The notes under the pieces are model-generated. The model saw only the letters and a list, made by a program, of their open reading frames with translations. It was not told where the DNA came from and did not search any database. The position numbers and the translations under genes were made by a program. This document shows, piece by piece, positions 1-6,970 of a stretch of 8,392 nt of DNA (positions are counted from its first letter, which is position 1; the number at the start of each line of letters is the position of its first letter). The DNA lies in the NCBI GenBank assembly GCA_002493865.1, contig DLAC01000024.1, positions 1 through 8,392 on the forward strand. Direction: 5' to 3'. The stretch is from Caryophanales bacterium UBA7057. Its GTDB lineage: Bacteria > Bacillota_I > Bacilli_A > RF39 > UBA660.

Positions 1-1
1 A

Positions 2-1024
2 ATATAATTCATGCTCATCAATTAATCTTTCTTTTAAATAAGATTTATAATATAAAATATTTCCTTCTATAGAATAAATCCATTCAGTTATTTTATCCTC
101 ATCTTTTTCTAATATAGTTAAGTATTTTCCTATATCAAAGTAAGAGAACTCTATAGATATATTTCCTTCCTCTGCTTGAAATGTGCATACATCATTAGCA
201 CATTCAAACCGATTTTGAATCGTTTCAATGACATTATTTGAAGTTTTAGTAGTACTTTCATTTTTTTCTTTACTTACTTTAGGTCTTTTAGAAAATAGAA
301 ATTTATTATTTGCAAAATCTTTGGTAAATTTTAATTTTATAGTTTCTTGACTATTAGAATATTGAATTCTTAAGTATGAATCATTAAGAATGCTATTTAA
401 TTCTTTTAATTCAAAATAAGCATCATATCCATAATAATCTTTTATCATACGAATTGAACTATCACTTGAAAAAATTATCTTTTCTTTACCATCCTTCTGA
501 TAATACATCTCAATACCCTTTATATCTCCTTCACTGGAAAAGATAAAATCACCAAATCTAAAATACATTTTCTCTTTCGTAGTCACAAAAATCCCATCTT
601 CCATTGAGAAAGACTTTCCTGAACCGCTAACCATATATACTCTTATAGAATTATATGTTTTAAAGAAATAGTAACAAAAAAATATAAATATAAAAATAAA
701 TAAGAAAATAATTAGTATTTTTAATTTGTGAATCATTTTATTTTTACTATTATTATCGTCTAATATTTCCAAGGCAAGACTTTGTAATTGTTCTTCATTA
801 TTCTTTGTAGTATATTCACCCAATAATAAACTATCTACGGACACATTAAAAATATCACTTAATATTACTAGTGTTTCTGAATTGGGAATTGTTATTCCAC
901 GTTCCCATTTAGAAACTGCCTCTCTCGATATTGGAATCATTTGAGAAAGTTCTTCTTGACTTAAATTTTTTGTCTTTCTAAGTTCATAGATAAAAGAACC
1001 AATTTTTTTAGGATCCAAATACAT
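2..1024 (-). CDS. Membrane-anchored XRE-family HTH regulator, partial (C-terminus beyond left edge)
   Basis: This reading frame stays open for 341 codons from the ATG at 1024-1022 to the window edge, so the C-terminus is missing. Residues about 7-65 form an XRE/Cro-type helix-turn-helix, including LSQEELSQMIPISREAVSKW, then ERG and IPNSETL. A polar linker (about 70-100) leads to one very hydrophobic membrane segment at about 103-120. At least 220 further residues follow, predicted outside the membrane: short beta-like stretches, a Lys/Ser/Thr/Asn-rich linker near 246-265 and a CxxxxC pair (C275, C280). The layout is that of a one-component, membrane-tethered transcription factor; the signal and targets are unknown. 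The ATG is preceded by GAGGGA at 6-nt spacing; an in-frame GTG lies immediately upstream. The gene is divergent from tmcAL. I do not recognise the outer domain. HTH and membrane segment are clear; sensing is inference. Confidence 0.88.
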   Translation of the reverse strand, partial: MYLDPKKIGSFIYELRKTKNLSQEELSQMIPISREAVSKWERGITIPNSETLVILSDIFNVSVDSLLLGEYTTKNNEEQLQSLALEILDDNNSKNKMIHKLKILIIFLFIFIFIFFCYYFFKTYNSIRVYMVSGSGKSFSMEDGIFVTTKEKMYFRFGDFIFSSEGDIKGIEMYYQKDGKEKIIFSSDSSIRMIKDYYGYDAYFELKELNSILNDSYLRIQYSNSQETIKLKFTKDFANNKFLFSKRPKVSKEKNESTTKTSNNVIETIQNRFECANDVCTFQAEEGNISIEFSYFDIGKYLTILEKDEDKITEWIYSIEGNILYYKSYLKERLIDEHELY

Positions 1025-1047
1025 CACGTCCCTCAAATCAAATTACA

Positions 1048-1060
1048 GGTGTATTATACC
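1048..1060. promoter_or_regulatory. Imperfect palindrome over the regulator promoter; candidate operator
   Basis: GGTGTATTATACC reads as two half-sites, GGTgTA and TAtACC, around a central T, with one mismatched pair between the arms. It covers the minus-strand -10 hexamer (1053-1058), so a dimer bound here would block transcription of the HTH gene. A further GGTAT-like half-site lies at 1070-1074 (ATACC on plus). XRE regulators often bind short palindromes in their own promoters, so autoregulation is a reasonable but unproved inference. In DNA this AT-rich, a match this short could arise by chance. Confidence 0.3.
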
Positions 1061-1061
1061 A
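1053..1061 (-). promoter_or_regulatory. Extended -10 promoter for the HTH regulator gene
   Basis: Read on the minus strand this is TGGTATAAT, a perfect TATAAT hexamer with the TGn extension. No good -35 lies at 16-18 bp, which fits an extended -10 promoter. Transcription would start near 1046, giving a leader of about 20 nt that contains the GAGGGA ribosome binding site. Confidence 0.6.
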
Positions 1062-1074
1062 TAAAATTAATACC

Positions 1075-1103
1075 TTTTCATAGGACAATTTTTCTGTTAT
1101 AAT
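1075..1103 (+). promoter_or_regulatory. Promoter for tmcAL (extended -10)
   Basis: TGTTATAAT at 1095-1103 is a perfect -10 hexamer with the TGn extension. A weak -35 (TTTTCA, 4 of 6 to consensus) lies 17 bp upstream at 1075-1080. The predicted start is near 1110, leaving a short leader of about 18 nt with AAGGAGG at 1115-1121, six bases before the ATG. The upstream edge lies against the divergent promoter of the HTH gene. Confidence 0.65.
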
Positions 1104-1127
1104 TTTAGTATTTTAAGGAGGAATCTT

Positions 1128-2279
1128 ATGAAAACTACAGTTGGAGTGATTGCGGAATACAATCCATTTCACAATGGACATTTATATCAATTAGAACAAA
1201 TTCGCTCTCTAGAAAAAGATGCATTAATCATTGTCGTTTTATCTACTTCTTTTACTGAACGTGGGATTCCAAGTTACCTAGATAAATATACAAAGACAAA
1301 ATTATGTTTAAAGTATGGGATTGATTTAGTGGTAGAACTTCCCTTCCCCTTCGCAACCCAAAGTGCGGATATATTCGCAAAAGGTGCGATTCAAATTCTT
1401 AAAAATTTAAAAGTAGATAAACTCTATTTTGGAAGTGAATGTAACGATGTAGAAAAACTAATAAGACTCGCAAAAGAAACATTTAGTGAAGAATATCAAG
1501 AAAAAGTATCCATGTATTTAAAAGAAGGAAAAAATTATCCAACAGCACTGGGTAAAGCATTTTCAAATTCTGAAATGGTAACAACGCCAAATGATTTGTT
1601 AGGGCTTTCTTATATCAAAGAAATCATAAGACAAGAGTGCAAAATCACTCCAAAAACTATTCAAAGAACGAACTCCTTTCATGAAAAAGAACTCAATAGT
1701 CATATTGCTAGTGCGACCAGTATTAGACAAGCCATCATTCAAAAAAAGGATTTTTCCAAAGCTGTTCCTAGTTCCGTTTATGAATTACTAAAGGAAAAAT
1801 ATAATTTTGAAGAATCATACTTTCCTTTTTTAAAATATAAAATACTTTCTTCTGATGATTTATCAATTTATCAAACCGTCGATGAAGGAATTGAAAACCG
1901 GATTCAAAAGGTCATTAAAGAATCAAATTGTCTCGAGGACTTGATTCAAAAACTGAAAACCAAACGTTATACCTATAACCGACTCAAAAGAATGTGTGTT
2001 CATATTCTATGTAACTTTACAAAAGAAAAGGCAAAAGCGTTTACGGATATTGAGTATATCAGAATTCTCGGATTTAGCGATGATGGGCAAAAATATTTAA
2101 ATAGAATTAAAAAAGAAATATCAGTTCCAATTGTTACTACCTTATCGAAAGGGCACTTTGATATGTTAGAATATGAAAAACAAATCACATCGATTTATTT
2201 ATCCGTATTTCCTAATAAAAAAGCACAAGAATTAGAACAATTAGAGTATTCTAAGTTTCCTCTACACAAAGGAAGGTAG
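1128..2279 (+). CDS. tmcAL: tRNA(Met) cytidine acetate ligase TmcAL
   Basis: TmcAL uses ATP and acetate to make N4-acetylcytidine at wobble C34 of elongator tRNA-Met in the cytoplasm; the Bacillus subtilis homologue is YlbM. The N-terminus carries the nucleotidyltransferase signature GVIAEYNPFHNGH (residues 6-18) with the HxGH motif as HNGH (15-18). The family block ERGIPSYLDKYTKTKL (44-59), VVELPFPFATQSAD (68-81) and FGSE (101-104) follows, then PNDLLGLSYIK (154-164) and the ATP-site motif SATSIR (195-200). The C-terminal part (about 270-370) holds the basic, tRNA-contacting type of segment, including RILGFSDDGQKYL. At 383 residues it is slightly shorter than the roughly 415 of B. subtilis, with no break visible. 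AAGGAGG six bases upstream fixes the start. It appears monocistronic and ends two bases from the stop of the convergent glycosyl hydrolase gene. Confidence 0.95.
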   Translation: MKTTVGVIAEYNPFHNGHLYQLEQIRSLEKDALIIVVLSTSFTERGIPSYLDKYTKTKLCLKYGIDLVVELPFPFATQSADIFAKGAIQILKNLKVDKLYFGSECNDVEKLIRLAKETFSEEYQEKVSMYLKEGKNYPTALGKAFSNSEMVTTPNDLLGLSYIKEIIRQECKITPKTIQRTNSFHEKELNSHIASATSIRQAIIQKKDFSKAVPSSVYELLKEKYNFEESYFPFLKYKILSSDDLSIYQTVDEGIENRIQKVIKESNCLEDLIQKLKTKRYTYNRLKRMCVHILCNFTKEKAKAFTDIEYIRILGFSDDGQKYLNRIKKEISVPIVTTLSKGHFDMLEYEKQITSIYLSVFPNKKAQELEQLEYSKFPLHKGR

Positions 2280-2281
2280 AA

Positions 2282-3475
2282 TTACTCTTTTTCTTTTAAT
2301 AATTCAAAAATATTGTTTCTTTCTTCGATTAAGTTTTGATTATATGTCTCATCATATAAATATCCAAAGCGAAATAAAGAAAAACCTCGATATTTTGACA
2401 CCTTTCTACTAATTTCAATTTCCCTTTTAATAATATCCATGTGGTTTTGCCATTCCATACTGCCACTCTTCGCATACTGATCTGGTAATCCTGCCTTATA
2501 AAGTGCCAAAGCTGGTATTAAAGCAACATGATTTTGAATGAGTGCATTCCATTCATCTAAAGTCTTTTCAAACGGTTTCACCTGATTTTCAAATCCATAA
2601 TAAATTTGAGGCATAATATAATCAATATAGCCATCTTCTTTTAGCCATGTCTTCACATCCGCATAGTTCCTTTGATAATTATTTTCGATGTTTCCTTCAG
2701 GACTAATTCCAAAAACAAGATCTTTTTTCTTGACAGTATCATAGACCCTACGAACCAATTGGTTAACTTTCGCTAAACGAAATTCTTCCTTAGTCATAGC
2801 CAGCTGATATTCCTGATATTCTGCTTCATCAATCGTCTCATCTGGATAAAAGTAGTCATCAAAGTGAATTCCATCAATTGCATAGTTTTGAATTAATTCT
2901 TCGATTCCCGCTATAATTAAGTCTTCCACTTCCTGGGACGAAGGATTATAGTAAATTCCTTGATTTTCTATAACCTTGACATGTGCCGTTCCGAGCCATT
3001 GATAGGCTGGATTTTTCGTGCTAATCGAACTGATATCCGCATTACTTCTAACTCGATAAGGATTGATCCATGCATGAACTTCCATTCCTCTTTGATGAGC
3101 CTGTTTAATAAAATATGCAAGAAAATCAAACGGATATTTACCCCCTTCTTGTCCTGTTAAAGTCTTAGACATCGGATAAATCTTCGACGGATAAATAGCA
3201 TCTGAAAAGGAGCGAACTTGAAGTAAAATCATATTAAAATTCTTTTCCTTTAAAAAGTCAAGAATTTGCTGAATCGCACTTTTAACATCCTCTTCATCTA
3301 ACCCCTGAAAATATTTTTCTATCTCTATATAGGAAAAAAAGACAGCTCTCTTTTCTTCTAGAGATTTTTCTTCTGCCCTCGGCAGTTCTACTTTACAAAA
3401 AATAGCAAAAAAAGTAGTAAGTCCAAAGACTACTACTACTAAAAATGATGTTAAAATATATTTTTTTTGAATCAT
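2282..3475 (-). CDS. GHL10-family (DUF187-like) glycosyl hydrolase, membrane-anchored or secreted
   Basis: The protein matches the glycosyl-hydrolase-like 10 family (PF02638; relatives YngK of B. subtilis and YddW/DigH of E. coli, the latter acting on peptide-free peptidoglycan glycan). After a hydrophobic N-terminal segment (about 8-27) comes a TIM-barrel-type domain with the family motifs HAWINPYRV (134-142), DGIHFDDYFYP (201-211), GISPEGN (256-262) and DYIMPQIYYGFEN (285-297); the acidic DD pair sits in the expected catalytic region. C27 lacks a proper lipobox (AIFC), so a signal anchor or ordinary signal peptide is likelier than a lipoprotein. I chose the ATG at 3475 because AGGTGAT lies 4 nt upstream; a GTG at 3484 with AGGA 8 nt upstream would add three residues. 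It is the last gene of the deoD-yfmF-yfmH cluster, starting about 39 nt after yfmH. The exact substrate is inferred. Confidence 0.88.
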   Translation of the reverse strand: MIQKKYILTSFLVVVVFGLTTFFAIFCKVELPRAEEKSLEEKRAVFFSYIEIEKYFQGLDEEDVKSAIQQILDFLKEKNFNMILLQVRSFSDAIYPSKIYPMSKTLTGQEGGKYPFDFLAYFIKQAHQRGMEVHAWINPYRVRSNADISSISTKNPAYQWLGTAHVKVIENQGIYYNPSSQEVEDLIIAGIEELIQNYAIDGIHFDDYFYPDETIDEAEYQEYQLAMTKEEFRLAKVNQLVRRVYDTVKKKDLVFGISPEGNIENNYQRNYADVKTWLKEDGYIDYIMPQIYYGFENQVKPFEKTLDEWNALIQNHVALIPALALYKAGLPDQYAKSGSMEWQNHMDIIKREIEISRKVSKYRGFSLFRFGYLYDETYNQNLIEERNNIFELLKEKE

Positions 3476-3499
3476 AGGAATCACCTATTCTATCCTATG
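3473..3499 (-). promoter_or_regulatory. Inverted repeat spanning the start of the GHL10 gene; possible translational hairpin
   Basis: Read on the minus strand, CATAGGA is followed 13 nt later by its perfect complement TCCTATG. The right arm ends in the ATG start at 3475. The loop contains the strong ribosome site AGGTGAT (3480-3486) and the alternative GTG start (3484). In mRNA this would be a 7-bp stem that buries the ATG and presents the ribosome site in the loop. The repeat is directly visible; a role in translation control is inference, and the stem is only moderately stable given its loop. Confidence 0.4.
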
Positions 3500-3514
3500 T
3501 ACAAGCCTTAAGAA

Positions 3515-4789
3515 TTATGACTTCTTAGCCTCTACATAAACAACACTTGCATTGTCAAAATCTATACTTTGATAAATTTCATCTAATTCTTTTTTGTTCA
3601 TTGACTTATATAATTCAATTTTATTATCAATTATTTTTCCATAATTAATAATATCATCCAACAGATTATCGAGTGTTAAAGAGATGTTATCAACCATAAC
3701 TACTTCTGATGAAATCCATACTTTTTTCAGTCTTTCAATTTCCTCTTCTGTAATATGTCCTGTTTTTAACTCTTTTTTAATTTCATCTACTAACTTTTTG
3801 GCATTCGAACTATCTGCATAAAAACTAACCACCAAGTAATTGCCTACAAAGTCTCGTTCGTTATAAAATGAAGTCATCAGCTTTTCCTTTTTCATTCGCT
3901 CCCTAAATTCTGAAGATAATCCAAATAAAACATTTAGAATCATTCCCACATAAAGATTAAATCGAAATTTATCTTTTACTCCTTTGACGGGTATTTTAAT
4001 TCCGTAAGCAACTTTAGGATTTACAATAGGAAACTCGAAACTGTATTCTTTTCTTGCAACTTCTACTGGTTCCTTTACCTTTTTTTCTTTAATCTCTTGA
4101 TTTGTTTTGGCGTTATTTAAGGCCTTGTTTTCTTTTATCGTATCTAGAGCAACTTCCATATCAAACGAACCACTGATTAATAAAATCATATTACTAGGCT
4201 GATAATATGTATGATAGGTTTTATATAAAAGATCTGCCGTAATTTCACTGATAGATTCAACAGTCCCCGCAATATCGATTCTTGTTGGATCTTTTTGAAA
4301 TAATGATTTTCTTAATTCCTCGTCTAGAATCCAATCAATTTCATCGTCGTACTGCATAATTTCTTCTGCAATAATTCCTTTTTCCTTTTCTACATTCTCT
4401 TCTGTAAAATAAGGACTATGAATATAGGTTAATAAATAATCTAAGTTTTCTTTAAAATTATTACTTCCCTCGAAATAATATCTTGTAATTTTATAACTTG
4501 TAGATGCATTCGAATTCGTTCCAGATTTAGAAGCAAAAGTAAAGGGATCCATTCCATCTTCTTGCTCGAACATTTTATGTTCTAGGAAATGGGCAATTCC
4601 ATCAGGTACTTTTAAAAGTTCTTTTTCACCAATTGGATAAAATCTAGTATTAGTAGAACCAAATTTTGTAATATAATGCATCGAATAATTTGTTTTATTT
4701 TGATAGGGAATGAAATATACCTCTAACCCATTTTCCAACTTCTCATGGTATACACTTTGGTCTAATCCTATCAGTTTAATCTCCTTCAT
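3515..4789 (-). CDS. yfmH: M16 zinc metallopeptidase YfmH (catalytic partner of YfmF)
   Basis: This is an M16 (insulinase/processing-peptidase) protein of the YfmH type, called YmfH in B. subtilis, where the ymfF-ymfH-ymfI cluster is tied to 5-aminopentanol modification of EF-P. The inverted zinc motif HxxEH is intact as HFLEH (67-71). The third zinc ligand is probably E143 in EKGIIAEEI, 76 residues after the first histidine, the usual family spacing. The sequence SGTNSNASTSYKITRYYF (89-106) is the typical M16 block after the zinc site. The second half (about 240-424) is the non-catalytic M16 domain. At 424 residues it is full length. The ATG has AAGGAG 8 nt upstream, inside the end of yfmF; the two genes overlap by 14 nt, suggesting translational coupling and a heterodimer. 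No signal peptide is seen, so it is expected in the cytoplasm. The true substrate is not established by sequence. Confidence 0.93.
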   Translation of the reverse strand: MKEIKLIGLDQSVYHEKLENGLEVYFIPYQNKTNYSMHYITKFGSTNTRFYPIGEKELLKVPDGIAHFLEHKMFEQEDGMDPFTFASKSGTNSNASTSYKITRYYFEGSNNFKENLDYLLTYIHSPYFTEENVEKEKGIIAEEIMQYDDEIDWILDEELRKSLFQKDPTRIDIAGTVESISEITADLLYKTYHTYYQPSNMILLISGSFDMEVALDTIKENKALNNAKTNQEIKEKKVKEPVEVARKEYSFEFPIVNPKVAYGIKIPVKGVKDKFRFNLYVGMILNVLFGLSSEFRERMKKEKLMTSFYNERDFVGNYLVVSFYADSSNAKKLVDEIKKELKTGHITEEEIERLKKVWISSEVVMVDNISLTLDNLLDDIINYGKIIDNKIELYKSMNKKELDEIYQSIDFDNASVVYVEAKKS

Positions 4790-6050
4790 TTTCTACATCT
4801 CCTTCCAAAAGAAAGATGGTATCTATCTTTACCTTTTTCGCAACTCTTATAATATCGTCTCGACTCACCTTGACAATTTCTTTTTTTCGTTCCTCAATAT
4901 CCCCTAAATTTAATAAATCTTTCGCTAGAAACGTTTCGATAATTGCACTTTCATTATCTTCGATTTCTTTTAGGAAGGTTACATAATTATTTTTGGCAAC
5001 TTCTAGTTCTTCCTCTGTAAAGTTTCCTTCTTCCATTTCTTTCATTAATTTTTTAATCAGTTTCACAGTAGAATTAAAATTTTTCTTAGAAATTCCTGCT
5101 CGTATTAACATTAAGTGATCAAGCTTATTTAAAGAAGAATAAATGTAATATGCGAGAGAATGTTTTTCACGAATAATTCTAAAAAACTTAGATTCACTAC
5201 CACTTCCTAATAGAAAATTATAAATAGTTAACACGTAATTTCTTTCAAACTCATCTAAAGTATCAATCTTACATCCAATCGATAATTTAGATTGAGAACC
5301 ATCTGTATGCTCTTTTTCAACTTTAATTCGTTTCGGAAGTTTGTCATGATAGATAATCTGAGACTCCTTTGGACGCTTGAATGTATCGAAATGCATATGC
5401 TTCTTAATTGTTTCTATTATTTCCTGTTCATCAAAATTACCAATAATATAAATATCTACCAAACTATGATTGAATACGTTATGATAATAGTTCATCAATG
5501 TTTCTCGATTGATTTTCTCTAAGTCTTCCATATATCCATGTTCATGAAAAGAATATGGCATGTCTTCATCTAAGCATTCTAACATTCGAACTGTCGAATA
5601 AAGGGTTGGATCTTCTTTTAATCCCTGAATAGCCGTTTCTGTTGCATTGTAAAGGAACCGAAAAGATTCTTGAAATGCCTCTTCATCTTCAAAATTAGGA
5701 TGAAACATAATATCTGATAGAAGTTCTATCGATTGATCAAGCATTCCCTTTTCCGTATATTTTTCTGAAAGCACAGATAGATAAAAACTCATCATATTAT
5801 AGTTACCTGCACGATAAACCTTTGTATAAATATTAGCGGCATATAAATCCTGTGCCTTTAATACTAATTCTCTTTTGGTCTTATAGGTTGCCGTTGAATA
5901 TGTTAAAAAATTCGCCAAAAAATTTCTTAATGTAATTTCTTCTTTTACAATCTTATCACGCAAACAAACTCTCGTTAAAACAGTTTTAAAACGGTCTGTA
6001 GAGATTAAATGTAATTGATAAGATCCCATATCTAGTTTTTTATAGTTCAA
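4776..6050 (-). CDS. yfmF: M16-like protein YfmF, zinc site absent
   Basis: YfmF is the inactive-type M16 partner of YfmH (YmfF in B. subtilis), tied to EF-P modification there. Where an HxxEH motif would sit the protein reads LRNFLANFLTYST (41-53), so the catalytic histidines and glutamate are missing. The second domain keeps the M16 R/Y substrate-binding signature, FFRIIREKHSLAYYIYSSL (289-307), with R294 and Y301 as the likely pair. This fits a division of labour: YfmH cuts and YfmF helps hold the peptide. The start is TTG at 6050-6048. The first ATG is codon 8 and has no ribosome site at a usable distance, whereas GAGGTGA lies six bases before the TTG. Length is 424 residues, equal to its partner. 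It follows deoD after 40 nt and overlaps yfmH by 14 nt. No membrane segment is present. Confidence 0.92.
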   Translation of the reverse strand: MNYKKLDMGSYQLHLISTDRFKTVLTRVCLRDKIVKEEITLRNFLANFLTYSTATYKTKRELVLKAQDLYAANIYTKVYRAGNYNMMSFYLSVLSEKYTEKGMLDQSIELLSDIMFHPNFEDEEAFQESFRFLYNATETAIQGLKEDPTLYSTVRMLECLDEDMPYSFHEHGYMEDLEKINRETLMNYYHNVFNHSLVDIYIIGNFDEQEIIETIKKHMHFDTFKRPKESQIIYHDKLPKRIKVEKEHTDGSQSKLSIGCKIDTLDEFERNYVLTIYNFLLGSGSESKFFRIIREKHSLAYYIYSSLNKLDHLMLIRAGISKKNFNSTVKLIKKLMKEMEEGNFTEEELEVAKNNYVTFLKEIEDNESAIIETFLAKDLLNLGDIEERKKEIVKVSRDDIIRVAKKVKIDTIFLLEGDVENEGD

Positions 6051-6056
6051 AATGTC

Positions 6057-6063
6057 TCACCTC
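6057..6063 (-). promoter_or_regulatory. Ribosome binding site that fixes the TTG start of yfmF
   Basis: On the minus strand this reads GAGGTGA, a long match to the anti-Shine-Dalgarno sequence, ending six bases before the TTG. It decides against the ATG 21 nt further in. A strong site paired with a weak start codon may tune the YfmF level relative to YfmH. Confidence 0.7.
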
Positions 6064-6090
6064 TTTTATAGTATGTTCTTATTTGTAGTT

Positions 6091-6807
6091 TTATAAACAA
6101 GATTCTAATGCAAGTATCATCATTTCTTTAAAACCTTGTTCTCTCATTTCAGAAGTTGTCTCTTCTTTTGTTTCGAAATTATTAGAAATAGTTAACAGGC
6201 AAGATGCATTTTTTCCTAAAACTTTTGCATTATGAAAAAGTGCAAATGACTCCATTTCTACAATTTTTAAATTATGTTCTTGAACCAGTGGACTTTCAAT
6301 GTCATTATAAAAGACATCACTAGAATAAATATTTGTTTTTTGAACTTTAAGATCTAATTTCTCACTTGTCTTCATAATTTTTTGATTTAAATTTGGACTA
6401 GAAGCAATAAAATCTTCTTGAAACCCATTTTGCACACGGGCAAAACTACTATCAGAATAAGATTTATCTACCAAAACGATATCTAGTACTTGAATATCCT
6501 TCGTATAACTTCCTGCAGTCCCAACACGAATGATATTTTCTACCCCATAGAATTTAAATAGTTCATAAGAATAAATCCCAATACTAGGCATTCCCATTCC
6601 TGATGCAAAAACTGTAACTGGTGTTCCATGGTAAGTTCCTGTATATCCGAGACAGTTTCGAATGGTATTAATGCAAATTGCATTTTCCAAAAAAGTTTCA
6701 GCAATATATTTGGCACGTAGAGGATCTCCTGGCATAATCACCGTTTTTGCAATTTGTGATAATTCACTTTCAATGTGTGCTGTAGGTATAGCTGATACGT
6801 TAGACAT
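6091..6807 (-). CDS. deoD: Purine nucleoside phosphorylase, DeoD type, with Asn at the catalytic Asp position
   Basis: DeoD-type enzymes are hexameric cytosolic phosphorylases that split purine (deoxy)nucleosides with phosphate into base and (deoxy)ribose 1-phosphate. The protein (238 residues, normal length) keeps the main sites: H11 (E. coli His4), phosphate-site MPGDPLRAKYIAETFLE with G27 and R31, R50, and IIRVGTAGS with R94 and T97. The nucleoside pocket SSDVFYND (162-169) and ribose-binding VEMES (183-187) are also present. The block equal to E. coli SDH (Asp204, which protonates purine N7) reads SNN here, so the acid is N209; the helper arginine (E. coli Arg217) is kept as R222. The change may alter base preference towards 6-oxopurines or lower activity; this is inference. 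AGGGGG about seven bases upstream supports the ATG. It is first in the cluster with yfmF, yfmH and the GHL10 gene. Confidence 0.93.
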   Translation of the reverse strand: MSNVSAIPTAHIESELSQIAKTVIMPGDPLRAKYIAETFLENAICINTIRNCLGYTGTYHGTPVTVFASGMGMPSIGIYSYELFKFYGVENIIRVGTAGSYTKDIQVLDIVLVDKSYSDSSFARVQNGFQEDFIASSPNLNQKIMKTSEKLDLKVQKTNIYSSDVFYNDIESPLVQEHNLKIVEMESFALFHNAKVLGKNASCLLTISNNFETKEETTSEMREQGFKEMMILALESCL

Positions 6808-6849
6808 AAAAATTCCCCCTTCCTTATGATTATGTCCTATCTACTTTTA

Positions 6850-6855
6850 ATTATA
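6850..6855 (-). promoter_or_regulatory. Candidate -10 box for deoD and its cluster
   Basis: A perfect TATAAT on the minus strand would start transcription near 6843, giving a leader of about 36 nt ending in AAGGAAGGGGG before the ATG. No convincing -35 lies 16-18 bp upstream and there is no TGn extension. A second candidate further up pairs TTGGCA (6915-6920) with AATAAT (6891-6896) at 18-bp spacing. One of the two probably drives deoD-yfmF-yfmH-GHL10, since a terminator closes the upstream unit. Confidence 0.42.
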
Positions 6856-6970
6856 CTTGATTTTTCCAATATCTTCCATAGAAAAAGTAAATTATTGGGG
6901 AAGAAATCTATAAATGCCAAGAAATAGGCTTCATTTAAAGATTTAATTGACAATTAGTTAACATTTTTAC

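Noticed and set aside
2000..2188. 62-codon open frame on the minus strand inside tmcAL
   Set aside because: It lies wholly antisense to a well-supported gene, has no ribosome site I could see and no recognisable motif.
2257..2280. Hairpin at the tmcAL stop as a bidirectional terminator
   Set aside because: Stems are only 5 bp, compete with each other, and no T tract follows directly on either strand.
2960..3160. 66-codon open frame on the plus strand inside the GHL10 gene
   Set aside because: It is antisense to the conserved barrel domain and looks like a by-product of its codons.
3395..3401. Lipobox for the GHL10 protein at C27
   Set aside because: The residues before the cysteine (AIF) do not fit the lipobox rule, which needs a small residue just before Cys.
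4710..4907. 65-codon open frame on the plus strand across the yfmH/yfmF junction
   Set aside because: It is antisense to both genes, and its Phe/Ser/Ile-rich content is what reverse-read Lys/Glu-rich coding sequence gives.
5292..5522. 76-codon open frame on the plus strand inside yfmF
   Set aside because: It is antisense to a full-length conserved gene, with no ribosome site or family resemblance.
6914..6946. Ten-codon plus-strand frame (MPRNRLHLKI) in the deoD upstream gap
   Set aside because: It is very short, with only a loose G-rich stretch too far upstream, no promoter and no reason to expect a gene there.
6947..6952. Plus-strand TTGACA resembling a -35 box
   Set aside because: No -10 lies at a suitable distance and no plus-strand gene follows.
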